From NCBI GenBank assembly GCA_963742305.1, contig CAVULN010000037.1, positions 38,144 through 102,143 of the forward strand: a stretch of 64,000 nt of DNA, written 5' to 3'. The notes under the pieces were generated by a model. It worked only from the letters and a program-made list of their open reading frames with translations. It ran no database searches and was not told the origin of the DNA. Below are positions 43,292 to 52,099 of the stretch, one piece after another. The translations under genes were made by a program, and so were the position numbers. Each line of letters starts with the position of its first letter. Position 1 is the first letter of the stretch. Source of the stretch: Roseiarcus sp963742305 (lineage in GTDB: Bacteria > Pseudomonadota > Alphaproteobacteria > Rhizobiales > Beijerinckiaceae).

Positions 43292-44305
43292 TGTCTGGGA
43301 TCAGACAGATGTGAGACGGGTTGATTGAGGGATGGGGTTCCGTGAGGCTCGGGTTGTCGAGGCTCGAATCAGAGGAGAACCCCATGCAGGTTTTTGGCCT
43401 GCCCGGCCATCTTATCCGCTCCGCCAGGTCGGCGTCGCGTTCCACGCTCCATCGCTGGCGCAAGCGGGCCGCGCCGCTCAGCCGGCGTCCCCATCGGCTG
43501 CGGGGCCCGAACCGCCCCGCCGGCGCTCAGGCGGCGGTCGAGCGCCTCAGGCTCGACTTTCCGATGTGGGGCAAGGCCAAGATCGGGCCGCTCGTGCGAG
43601 AGCTCGGCTTTGCGGTCAGCGACGCCACGGTCGGGCGGATCCTGGGCGACCTCATCAGGCGCGGGCGCGTGCCCGCCGCGCCCGACCTGTTGCGCAAGCT
43701 CGGGCCGCGCTCGGCGGCGAAAAAGCGGCCCTACGCCGTGCGCAAGCCCGAGACCGTCGCGTTCCAGAAGCCCGGCGATGTCGTGCAGATCGACCCGCTC
43801 TCCATCTCGATTCTGCCAGGCCAGGCAATCAAGCAGTTCACCGCCTACGATCCGTTCGCCAAATGGACCGTCGCGAGACCCTATAAACGCGCCACCGCCA
43901 AGAACGCCGCCGAGTTTCTGGACCGCGTGCGCGCGCAAATGCCCGATCCCGTCAGAGCCATTCAAATCGACGGAGGCAGCGAGTTCATGGCCGTCCCCGG
44001 GCCTGTCCTGGGGATCGAGCAGGCCTGCGCCGACGCCAAAATCCCCCTCTACCTGCTCCCGCCCCGATCACCCAAGCTCAACGGGGCCGTCGAACGCTGC
44101 AACGGAGCCTGGCGGTATGAGTTCTACGCCTGCTCCGACCTGCCCCTCGACATCAACAAAAATCGCCGAACGCGTCGACGCCTTCCAAAATCTCTACAAC
44201 AACCACAGACCCCACGGCGCCCTTGCCGGAATGACCCCGGCAAAGTACCTCTCAATCCGCCGCGCCAGCCAAACCCCGCCGTCTCATATGTCCTGAGCCA
44301 GGACA
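43292..44305 (+). mobile_element. IS481-family element with defined terminal inverted repeats
   Basis: The left end TGTCTGGGATCAGACAGATG (continuing TGAGAC) at 43292-43317 and the reverse complement of the right end at 44281-44305 (TGTCCTGGCTCAGGACATAT, then GAGAC) match over about 25 bp with a few mismatches and one gap. Each end is itself a small palindrome (TGTCTG..CAGACA; TGTCCTG..CAGGACA). No clear target duplication. About 1.0 kb with one transposase gene. Confidence 0.75.
43384..44296 (+). pseudogene. IS481-type transposase with one late frameshift
   Basis: MQVFGLPGHLIRSARSASRS begins the protein. An rve integrase core follows (GDVVQIDPLSISILPG, IQIDGGSEFMAV, SPKLNGAVERCNGAW: the DDE set) to DLPLDINK. 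One extra A in the AAAAA at about 44157-44161 moves the end (IAERVDAFQNLYNNHRPHGA to SQTPPSHMS) into the next phase. Corrected length is about 303 aa. The missing C-terminal 45 residues without repair may or may not abolish activity. Confidence 0.85.
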
Positions 44306-44491
44306 TAAGTTTGTGCCGGCGCCGGCAATCGGCTAGATTGCCTAAGGGGGCAGGCCCCCGGTCCGGACGAGTCCGATGCTTGGGTTTCGCGGTCCGAATC
44401 CCCATGTATCGGGCCTGCCATCGCGGCTCTACCGGGACAGCCGCCAGAAAAGGCCACCAGAATGGATTTCCTCAAGCCACGGTCGCACCGC

Positions 44492-45256
44492 ATGAACCGC
44501 CGCCGACGCATCTATGAAGGCAAAGCCAAGGTCCTCTACGAGGGCCCGGAGCCAGGCACCCTCGTCCAGTATTTCAAGGATGATGCGACCGCGTTCAACG
44601 CGAAGAAGCATGAGGTTATCGAGGGCAAGGGGGTTCTCAACAATCGAATCTCGGAGTATATCTTCCAGCGGCTGAATGACATTGGCGTGCCCACCCATTT
44701 CATTCGCCGAATCAATATGCGCGAGCAGCTGATCCGGGAAGTCGAGATCATTCCACTCGAGGTTGTGGTGCGCAATGTGGCGGCGGGATCCCTTTCAACC
44801 CGCCTCGGCCTCGAGGAGGGCACACAACTGCCGCGGTCGATCATCGAGTTCTATTACAAAAATGACCAGCTCAACGATCCGATGGTCTCGGAAGAGCACA
44901 TCACTGCCTTCGGCTGGGCCGCGCCGCAGGAGATTGACGACATCATGGCGCTGGCGATTCGCGTCAACGATTTCCTCTCGGGGCTTTTCCTCGGCGTCGG
45001 CATCCGGCTGGTCGATTTCAAGATCGAAACCGGGCGATTGTGGGAAGGCGAAACGATGCGCATCGTGCTCGCCGACGAGGTCAGCCCCAATTCGTGCCGC
45101 CTCTGGGACGTCAAGACCAATGACAAGCTGGACAAGGACCGCTTCCGCAAGGACCTAGGCGGCATGATCGAGGCCTATACCGAAGTCGCCCGCCGGCTCG
45201 GCGTCGTGCAGGAAAATGAGTATTCGCGTGCGGCCGGCCCCCGGCTAGTGAAATAG
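44492..45256 (+). CDS. purC: Phosphoribosylaminoimidazole-succinocarboxamide (SAICAR) synthase
   Basis: This 254-aa purine enzyme joins aspartate to CAIR using ATP. It has MNRRRRIYEGKAKVLYEGPE at the N-terminus, KHEVIEGKGVLNNRIS, VVVRNVAAGSLSTRLGLEEG, EEHITAFGWA and VDFKIETGRLWEG. Length and sequence match rhizobial PurC, which starts at this second ATG (44492); an upstream ATG at 44462 adds an unconserved leader. In most alphaproteobacteria purC is followed by purS-purQ-purL. Here IS remnants lie on both sides, so it has been severed from its operon. It looks fully intact and lies 186 bp after the IS481 right end. Confidence 0.96.
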   Translation: MNRRRRIYEGKAKVLYEGPEPGTLVQYFKDDATAFNAKKHEVIEGKGVLNNRISEYIFQRLNDIGVPTHFIRRINMREQLIREVEIIPLEVVVRNVAAGSLSTRLGLEEGTQLPRSIIEFYYKNDQLNDPMVSEEHITAFGWAAPQEIDDIMALAIRVNDFLSGLFLGVGIRLVDFKIETGRLWEGETMRIVLADEVSPNSCRLWDVKTNDKLDKDRFRKDLGGMIEAYTEVARRLGVVQENEYSRAAGPRLVK

Positions 45257-45460
45257 AAGGAGCCGCGCGCGACGGGCCGCCAGCGAGGCCGAGAGAGGAC
45301 GTCCATGCCAGCACCGCGACCAGCGCTCTGCTTTGCCTGTCCGTCGGCGAGCTCTTCGTCGGCAACGAGGGCCTCACCTACACCGCCGTGGTTTCGGCCG
45401 AGACTGCGGACGCGTCGGCCATCCGCGTAGAGCTGCTCATCCCCAGCCGGGAGCGCGAGC

Positions 45461-45790
45461 GGCGGCTTTCCGTTCCTGATCAAGCTCTATGCCGACGGCG
45501 GCTACCAGGGACCGGAGTTCCAGAGCGCGGTGAAACGGATTCTGGCGCGCGTCAACGTCGAGATCGTCAAGCGATCGGATCAAGCCACAGGGTTCGTCGC
45601 ATTGCCCAAGCGCTGGATCGTCGAACGCACCTTCGCTTGGCTCGGCCGCTGCCGACGACTGGCCAAGGACTGGGAATGTCGCGACCACAACGCCCTCCCC
45701 TTCCTGCGCCTCGCCTCCATCCGCCTCATGCTGCGAAAACTATGCAATCCCGCGGGATGTTCTCGGACAGACTCTAAGCATTCTCGGTAG
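45461..45790 (+). pseudogene. IS5-family transposase C-terminal fragment
   Basis: GFPFLIKLYADGGYQGPEFQ, then VKRSDQATGFVALPKRWIVE and RTFAWLGRCRRLAKDWECRD to KHSR: the last third of an IS5/ISL2-type DDE transposase (D of LYADGG, E of WIVERTFAW). The first two thirds are absent. The preceding 45257-45460 is open in another phase (SALLCLSVGELFVGNEGLTY) but was not recognised. Confidence 0.8.
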
Positions 45791-46018
45791 GTTGATGCGC
45801 GCCGTCTTAGCGATCCTCTCGGTGCACGCGATGATGCAATGAAGGCGGCGAAGCCATGTGGCCGCGTCTTGGTTCAACCTGCCGTTCGGGATCGTCACAC
45901 CCCCTAAGCCACCCCCGCCAGCCGAACCATAGCACCATCGTCCGCCCGCCCAAGCTTATGTCCGCAAGGGGCGAACCCCAGCCAGCGACATGAAAAGCCA
46001 GACAAACATGGCCCAACG

Positions 46019-47000
46019 TCAGGCCAGAACCTCGAACTGAACCGCCCTGGGTTTACCGGAGGCTCCAACTCTTTGAGAGGATGGAGCGATGGAAACCAGG
46101 AAAGCGACGAGCAAGACCTGTTCGCGCGAGGTCAGGACAAGGTCCGCATGGGCAGTCCGGCTGGCCCGCCAACCGACGATCCGCCGGGCGCAGGCGTCGA
46201 TGACGAAGGCGACATAGACGAAGCCGGCCCAGGTCGCGACATAGGTGAAATCCGCGAGCCACAGACGGTCTGGAGCGGAAGCGCGGAACTGTCGGTTCAC
46301 GCGATCCAGCGGACAGAGAGCCGCCTTGTCGCTGATCGTTGTCCGCAAAGGCTTGCCCCGGATCGCCCCCCGAAGGCCCATATTCCGCATCAACCGGGCG
46401 ACCGTGCAGCGAGCGACGCTGAAGCCTTCCCGCCGCAACTCACGCCAGACCTTGCGCACGCCATAGACGCGGAGTTCTCCTCGAACACGCGCCGGATCTC
46501 GACCTTCAGATCGGCGTCTCGGCGGACCCTGTCGGGCAGACGGGAGGGATCGGCGCGCCTGGCGAGATGGGCATGATCAGTCGACGGGGTGATCGGCAAA
46601 ACCCTGCAGATCGGCTCGACCCCGTAGGCCTGATGATGATCGTCGATGAACGCGATCATGGCTGGAACCGCAGAGAATTAGACGATTGCGAGCTCCGCCT
46701 GGGCAAAATAAGCCGACGCCTTGCGCAGGATGTCATTCGCCTGCCGGAGTTCCCGGTTCTCCCGCTCCAGCGCCTTCAGCCGTTCAGCAATTTCAACTGG
46801 GACGCCGCCCCGCACGCCGTTGTCGACCTCAGCCTTCTTGACCCACTCATTGAGCGACTGAGCCCGTGCAGCCGATCTTCGCGGCAATCGAAGTCACCGG
46901 CGCCCATCGAGAGCCATGTTCGCTCTCGTGCTCCTGAACCATCCGGACGGCCCGCGTCCTGACCGCTTTGGAACAAGCGCTTCATGACCGAAGGCCATTT
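46019..47000 (-). pseudogene. IS3-family (IS51-like) element remnant, orfA and orfB both broken
   Basis: On the minus strand, an orfA end reads SLNEWVKKAEVDNGVRGGVP to LRQANDILRKASAYFAQAEL (leucine-zipper region), with its N-terminus out of phase. OrfB follows as MIAFIDDHHQAYGVEPICRV to EIRRVFEEN, then in another phase KVWRELRREGFSVARCTVAR to DRLWLADFTYVATWAGFVYV (first catalytic Asp) and AFVIDACARRIVGWR (second). It stops after AHADLVLTS, so the third catalytic Glu is gone. About a 1-kb dead copy. Confidence 0.85.
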
Positions 47001-47039
47001 CAGGACGGAGGTCTCGTCCACCACAGCGTTAGTCAGAGG

Positions 47040-47311
47040 ATAGTCGCCAGTTTCCTGGCGGCCTGACTCTCACAGCGATGTTGGTAGGCTGGCGCCGCAA
47101 GGCGCCCGGTGCGGTCTGACCCCCACTCAGATCGACCAGGTCGTGTCTTTCCCCGGACCTGTCGACCGCCCGGGAACGCCTTGCGGTGAGGCTTTGCCTC
47201 GCCGATGCCTGTGACCCGAGAAGGGCCTGACCTCCATGGTCTCGTGACTGTCCTGTCCGCGCATTCGGTCCCGGTGAAGCCAGTTAGGGCATGGCAATCT
47301 GGAGGCTGGGA
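47040..47311 (+). ncRNA. Structured non-coding left end of the IS110 element (possible bridge RNA)
   Basis: About 270 bp upstream of the intact IS110 recombinase has no coding signal but several stem-loops: GCC-AGTTTCCT-GGC near 47047, GGCGCC-GCAA-GGCGCC near 47090-47105, GAGGC-TTT-GCCTC near 47190. In IS110-group elements (IS621) this position encodes the bridge RNA that pairs with donor and target DNA. Assignment here is by position and hairpins only; guide loops were not derived. Confidence 0.4.
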
Positions 47312-48391
47312 ATGGCGGTCATCGAAGGGCGAGAGCGACACATTGTCGGCGGCGTCGACACCCATAAGGATCTTCACGTCGCAGCGGTTGTCGACGAACA
47401 AGACCGGGTCATCGGAACACGATCCTTCCCCACGACCCGGCAGGGCTATCGTCAGATGCTCGCCTGGATGCTCTCCTTCGGCGAGCTTCAGCGCATCGGA
47501 ATCGAGTCGACCGGTAGCTACGGCGCAGGGCTGCTGCACTTCATGCAGCAAGCTGGGATTGCAGTTCTCGAGGTCACCACTCCCGACAAGCAGGATCGCC
47601 GCCGGCGTGGCAAGAACGACGATTTAGATGCTCAGAACGCGGCCCATGCGGCTTTTGCAGGCCAGCGGACCGTGACGCCGCGAAGCCGAGACGGGATGAT
47701 CGAATCCCTGCGAGTTCTCATGGCTTGCCGGAAGACGGCGGTCAGCGCCAGGCGCGTCGCTCCGCAAATGATCCACAACACGATCGTCTGCGCTCCCGAC
47801 GCCCTTCGCGATCAACTGCGCAACCTCACCCGTATGCAGCTCGTCCGCACCCGGGCCTCCTGGCGGCCGGATCTGACAGCATATCGCGATCTGGATTCCG
47901 CTTATCGCATCGGCCTCAAATCGCTCGCTCGCCGTTACCTTGAACTGCACGACGAGATTGCGGATCTCGATGTGATGATCGCCGCCATCGTCAATGAGAT
48001 GGCGCCGAACCTCGTCGCCCGCAATTCGATCGGCCACATCGGAGCCGCCCAGCTTCTCCTAACGGCCGGCGACAACCCTGAAAGACTGCGGTCAGAAGCC
48101 AGCTTCGCATCGTTGTGCGGCCTCCGCCCGGTTCCGGCATCGTCGGGAAAAGCGGTCCGCCACCGGCTCAACCGCGGCGGAGATCGCGCCGCAAACAGCG
48201 CATTACACATCATCACCGTCGGGCGCTTACGGACCGATCAGAGAACCAAGGATTATGTTGCTCGTCGGATCGCAGAAGGCCACTCCAAACTCGACGCCAT
48301 TCGAGCGTTGAAGCGTTACCTCGCGAGAGAAGTCTTCACGCTCATCACGCAACGTCGCAAGGAAATCAACGCCACCCGAATCGCCGCTTGA
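47312..48391 (+). CDS. IS110-family transposase/recombinase, apparently intact
   Basis: A 359-aa protein from ATG 47312 (GGAGG 6 nt upstream; an earlier ATG at 47291 lacks this). The RuvC-like DEDD domain has GGVDTHKD, GIESTGSYG and KNDDLDAQNAA. The C-terminal Tnp domain has SIGHIGAAQLLLTAGDNPER and GLRPVPASSGKAVRHRLNRG with the catalytic Ser, then HSKLDAIRALKRYLAREVF. The only unbroken transposase in the cluster. It sits between an IS3 remnant on each side, so it probably inserted into an older IS3 copy. Confidence 0.92.
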   Translation: MAVIEGRERHIVGGVDTHKDLHVAAVVDEQDRVIGTRSFPTTRQGYRQMLAWMLSFGELQRIGIESTGSYGAGLLHFMQQAGIAVLEVTTPDKQDRRRRGKNDDLDAQNAAHAAFAGQRTVTPRSRDGMIESLRVLMACRKTAVSARRVAPQMIHNTIVCAPDALRDQLRNLTRMQLVRTRASWRPDLTAYRDLDSAYRIGLKSLARRYLELHDEIADLDVMIAAIVNEMAPNLVARNSIGHIGAAQLLLTAGDNPERLRSEASFASLCGLRPVPASSGKAVRHRLNRGGDRAANSALHIITVGRLRTDQRTKDYVARRIAEGHSKLDAIRALKRYLAREVFTLITQRRKEINATRIAA

Positions 48392-48424
48392 CAAACAGAA
48401 GGGCGTCCGCGGCACCGATATGTT

Positions 48425-48657
48425 TTGATCAAATACACCGAGCGGCTCGCCGAAGCCGGGATCGAGCCTTCCGTCGGCAGCGTCGGCAACTTCTACGACA
48501 ACGCCCTCGCCGAAACGATCAACGGCCTCCACAAGGCTGAGGTCATCCATCGGCGAGGCCCGTGGCGCAACTTCGCGGCCATCGAGTTCGCAACTCTCGA
48601 GTGGGTGGACCGGTTCAACAATCGCCGGCTTCTGGAGCCCATCGGCTTCATCCCGCC
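48425..48657 (+). pseudogene. IS3-family orfB C-terminal fragment
   Basis: IKYTERLAEAGIEPSVGSVG, NFYDNALAETINGLHKAEV and TLEWVDRFNNRRLLEPIGFI form the end of an IS3 orfB, with the third catalytic Glu in ALAETING. It is on the plus strand, opposite the IS3 remnant at 46019. It breaks off after FIPPV, exactly where pstC sequence begins. Confidence 0.85.
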
Positions 48658-48906
48658 GGTCGGGCGCTCGGCGAGACGATGGCCGTGACTTTCGTGATCG
48701 GCAACGCGCACAGGATCTCCCCCTCGCTGTTCGCGCCGGGAACCACGATTTCGGCAACGATCGCCAATGAGTTCACCGAGGCGGTGGGTGATCTCTATAC
48801 GTCGTCGCTGATCGCCCTGGGCTTGATCCTGTTCATGATCACCTTCGTTGTTCTGGCCATCGCGAGGATCATGCTGATGCGGCTCGAAGCCCAGGCCGGG
48901 AGATAG
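48658..48906 (+). pseudogene. pstC: Phosphate ABC transporter permease PstC, C-terminal fragment
   Basis: GRALGETMAVTFVIGNAHRI, then TISATIANEFTEAVGDLYTS and LIALGLILFMITFVVLAIAR: the last about 80 residues of PstC including the final membrane span. The rest is replaced by the IS3 fragment; the junction lies at 48650-48660. Non-functional alone. Confidence 0.9.
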
Positions 48907-48910
48907 GACC

Positions 48911-49470
48911 ATGCCCGCGGGAACGATCTCGCCGCTCTATGCCGCTCGGCGTTGGAGAAACAAGATCTGGATGAGCCTCAGCGTCGTGGCGGCCGCCATC
49001 GGGCTGATCGGCCTGTTCATGATTATCGTTGTGCTGTTCTGGCAGGGCTTTTCCGGTCTTTCGCTCGCCGTCTTCACGCAGATGACGCCGCCGCCGGGCA
49101 GTTCGGGCGGGCTCCTGAACGCTATTGCCGGCAGTCTGATCCTGACGGTGATCGGCGTGGCTGTGGGGGCCCCGCTCGGCCTGCTGGCGGGCACCTATCT
49201 GGCGGAATACGGACGCCATACGAGGCTCGCTATGGTCGTGCGATTCATCAATGATATTCTGCTCAGCGCTCCGTCGATCGTCATCGGGCTTTTCATTTAT
49301 GAGGTCGTCGTGGTTCCGATGGGCCACTTTTCGGCAATCGCCGGCTGCCTAGCATTGGCGGTTCTTGTCGTGCCGGTGGTGCTGCGCACGACCGAGGATA
49401 TGCTGAGCCTGGTCCCCAACACCTTGCGGGAGGCCGGGGCGGCGCTCGGCATGCCGCGTCTCGCGCCCGG
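48911..49470 (+). pseudogene. pstA: Phosphate ABC transporter permease PstA, 3'-truncated
   Basis: MPAGTISPLYAARRWRNKIW, an N-terminal TM, PGSSGGLLNAIAGSLILTVI, GLLAGTYLAEYG, DILLSAPSIVIGLFIYE and LVPNTLREAGAALGMPR: the first about 185 residues of PstA. After MPR (about 49460) family similarity ends, although the phase stays open to TGA at 50075. The last two membrane spans are missing. It lies 4 bp after the pstC stop, in native operon order. Confidence 0.88.
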
Positions 49471-49750
49471 CCTCGTTCGGCGCCTATTCCGTTCCGTATT
49501 TGACGCTTTAAATCAACCACTTTGTTGGTCTCTGCGCCTGCCCGACCGAGAATCGCGTCCGGCTCACCGACGAGGGCTATCGCCTCGTGTGCCGCGTCAT
49601 CGGCGGAGCTTCTATCCGTTCGAGTCCGCGCAGGCGCTCGCCGCCTGCCTCGCCGCGGCGAGGTCAATCGCCTTCCCGACGAAGCCGACTATCGCACGCC
49701 GTGGGAGAAAGGCGAGGACGGGGGATCGCCGATTGCGACTGGCCATGATC
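49471..49750. other. Unassigned junction sequence after truncated pstA
   Basis: About 280 bp. Starts with AT-rich GTATTTGACGCTTTAAATCAACC, then returns to high GC. Several phases are open for short stretches (for example NRVRLTDEGYRLVCRVIG), suggesting a decayed coding fragment, but none was identified. No IS end was recognised. Confidence 0.35.
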
Positions 49751-51119
49751 TCAGTTGAGGAACAAGTTCAGTTCCTCAAAGAACCGTTCCGTCGCCGGCT
49801 CGTCCTCAAGCAGGACGTGATTGGCGCCAGGCAGGACGACAAACCGAGCCTCCGGTATCCCGCTCGCCATCGCCTTGGCGGCCTCAAGGGGCGCCGTGAT
49901 GTCGTCACGCGTGTGCATGACCAGCGTCGGGGCCTTGACCCGGGGAAGGAGGTCTCGGATATCGAAATTTCCGACGGCGTCGAGAAACCGGGCAGCGCAT
50001 TCACCGCTTGTGATCGTGCGCAGCTGTTCGGCAAGAACGCGTCTCTGCTCCGGCGTGCCGTCCGGAATCAATCGTGACGCAAAAATGTCTCTCACGATCT
50101 GGTCGTCCCAGCCGATCCGGACGAGAGTGGTGAACGCCTCGCGTCGGGCCCTGTCTTCGGGGGTGCGTCTCAGCGGTCCGAGTGCGAAGCCGCCATAGAG
50201 AATCAGGTGTGACACCCGTTCGGGGTGCTTGGCTGCATAGGCCACGGAGACCGCCGCTCCCTGCGAAATCCCCAAGAGCGGGAAGCGAGCCACCTCGGCT
50301 GCGTCCACGACAGCTTCCAGATCGCTGACAAACGCCTTGAGCGAAACCTCGGAGACCTCCCAGTCGGACATCCCGTTGCCGCGCGCATCGTAGCGGATCA
50401 GTGTATGCTGGCTCGCCAATCTCTGGAACCAGTGCTGCCAGACCGGACTGCGCCAGTCCGTTTCCAAGTGATTCATCCAATTGGCGGTCTTGACCAGCGG
50501 CGGGCCCGCTCCCACTTTGGTCCACGCCAGCCTGACGCCGTCGGACGACCGGCAATACTGCACCTCTTGCTTGATCGCGGCCAGATCCGCGACCCTCAGC
50601 GACTTTCTTTCTGCCGCCGCGACCGCATATAGACGCACCGGCCTCGCGATGTTCTTGAGCAGCTGTTTGCCGCGGCTCTCGAACGAGCACACCGCGGCGT
50701 CCTCGACTTCGTCGAACAATTTCCCTGAGACGATGATTCCGCCAGGATCGGCAAGCGCCTGAAGGCGGGCTGCGATATTCACGTCATCGCCAAAGATGTC
50801 GTCGTCCTCGTCGACGATGATCTCTCCAAGATTGAGCCCGATGCGCAGTCGAATGCCGCGGCGCTCTTCGTCATCCTGCAAGCGTTTCTGGACCTCGAGC
50901 GCGCAGCGCAGCGCTTCCGCCGCGCTCACGAACTCGATCAGGAACCCGTCGCCCGTCGTTTTCACGAGGCGCCCGCCGTGGGCCTTCGCCGCAGGGACAA
51001 GCGTTGAATTCTGCAGTTGCTTGACGGAGCGCAACGTCTCCTCCTCGTTGCGCTCCATCATTCCGCTGAAATCCGGCCACGTCGGCTGCGAGAATCGCGG
51101 CGAGGCGTCGCGTGGTCAT
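49751..51119 (-). pseudogene. Adenylate cyclase / alpha-beta hydrolase fusion, one +1 frameshift near the N-terminus
   Basis: MTTRRLAAILAADVAGF (first metal Asp) is in one phase and MMERNEEETLRSVKQLQNST onward in another. Removing one T of TTT (AAA at 51069-51071 on this strand) gives ADVAGFSGMMERNEEE, the standard class III cyclase start. The cyclase domain (KTTGDGFLIEF, IFGDDVNIAARLQ) covers residues about 1-170. An alpha/beta hydrolase follows, with nucleophile GISQGA, acid in MHTRDDI and His in GANHVLL, about 190-455. Such fusions are known in rhizobia, coupling cAMP synthesis to a hydrolase or ligand-sensing domain. About 455 aa once corrected. Confidence 0.87.
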
Positions 51120-51345
51120 TGCGGAAGTTCGGCCATGACCGCTTCGTCCATCGTTCCCGCTCCATCTTCATGACAGACAAGCGCCGCATGCTATCAGCCC
51201 GCGATCCCTGGATGGAAGGATAAAGAACATCGGCGGCGACACGATGGTCTTGTGCGTCAGGCCTTGTCGAGGAGGCCAAATAGTCTAGTCTCCCGCGCAA
51301 GCAGCTTCATCAGAGGAACGCTGGCTTCATAAGGAGAATTGGAAC

Positions 51346-52092
51346 GTGGCGGAACGCTTCGAAGGAATGACTGCGGTGGTGACGGGCGGGGCGTCGGGAA
51401 TCGGTCTCGGCGTCGCGAAGCGGATCGCCGCCGAGGGCGGGCGGGTCACGATCTGGGACCAGGACCCCGCGCGGCTGAAGGCGGCCGTCAAGGAGGTGGG
51501 CGCCAAGGCGGCCCGAGCGGACGAGGTCAACGTTACAGACCCGAGCGCGGTCGAGCGTGCGACTCTCGCCGCCGCCGGCGAGATGGGCCACATCGACGCG
51601 CTCGTCTGCTCGGCCGGAGTGGCTGGCGAGAACCACTACGTCATCGACTATCCCGTAGACGAATGGAAGCGCGTCTTCGACATCAACGTCAACGGCCTCT
51701 TCTATTGCAACCGCTTTGTCGCCAAGCTCATGAAGGAGCGAGGCTATGGCCGCATCGTCAACGTCGCCTCGGTCGCCGGCAAGGAAGGCAATCCAAGAGC
51801 CTCGGCCTATAGCGCCTCCAAGGCGGCCGTCATCGGCCTCACCAAGTCGCTCGGCAAGGAGCTGGCCAAGGATGGCGTCACCGTCAACACAGTAACGCCA
51901 GCGACCATCGACACGCCTATTCTTCAACAGGTCGACGCCCAGCACATCGCCTTCATGCGCTCGAAGATCCCGATGGAGCGGTTCGGCACGATCGAGGAAG
52001 CCGCCGCGCTCATCGCATGGCTGGCGAGCCGCGAATGCTCGTTCACGACCGGCGCGGTGTTCGATCTCTCCGGCGGTCGCGCCACCTATTGA
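51346..52092 (+). CDS. Short-chain dehydrogenase/reductase, first gene of an uncharacterised module
   Basis: This 248-aa classical SDR starts at GTG 51346 (AAGGAG 10 nt upstream). It has the cofactor motif TGGASGIG (residues 13-20), the CSAG motif (in place of NNAG), a catalytic Ser in IVNVASVAG and YSASK (YxxxK, about 153-157). An acidic residue (Asp) after the second strand (TIWDQD) suggests NAD preference. It resembles 3-oxoacyl reductase/sugar dehydrogenase paralogues. It is followed 7 bp later by a kinase-fold gene. Confidence 0.9.
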   Translation: MAERFEGMTAVVTGGASGIGLGVAKRIAAEGGRVTIWDQDPARLKAAVKEVGAKAARADEVNVTDPSAVERATLAAAGEMGHIDALVCSAGVAGENHYVIDYPVDEWKRVFDINVNGLFYCNRFVAKLMKERGYGRIVNVASVAGKEGNPRASAYSASKAAVIGLTKSLGKELAKDGVTVNTVTPATIDTPILQQVDAQHIAFMRSKIPMERFGTIEEAAALIAWLASRECSFTTGAVFDLSGGRATY

Positions 52093-52099
52093 GGCTCTC

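Noticed and set aside
45257..45460. Open stretch after purC reading SALLCLSVGELFVGNEGLTY
   Set aside because: Looks protein-like but has no recognisable family or start signal; not called as a gene.
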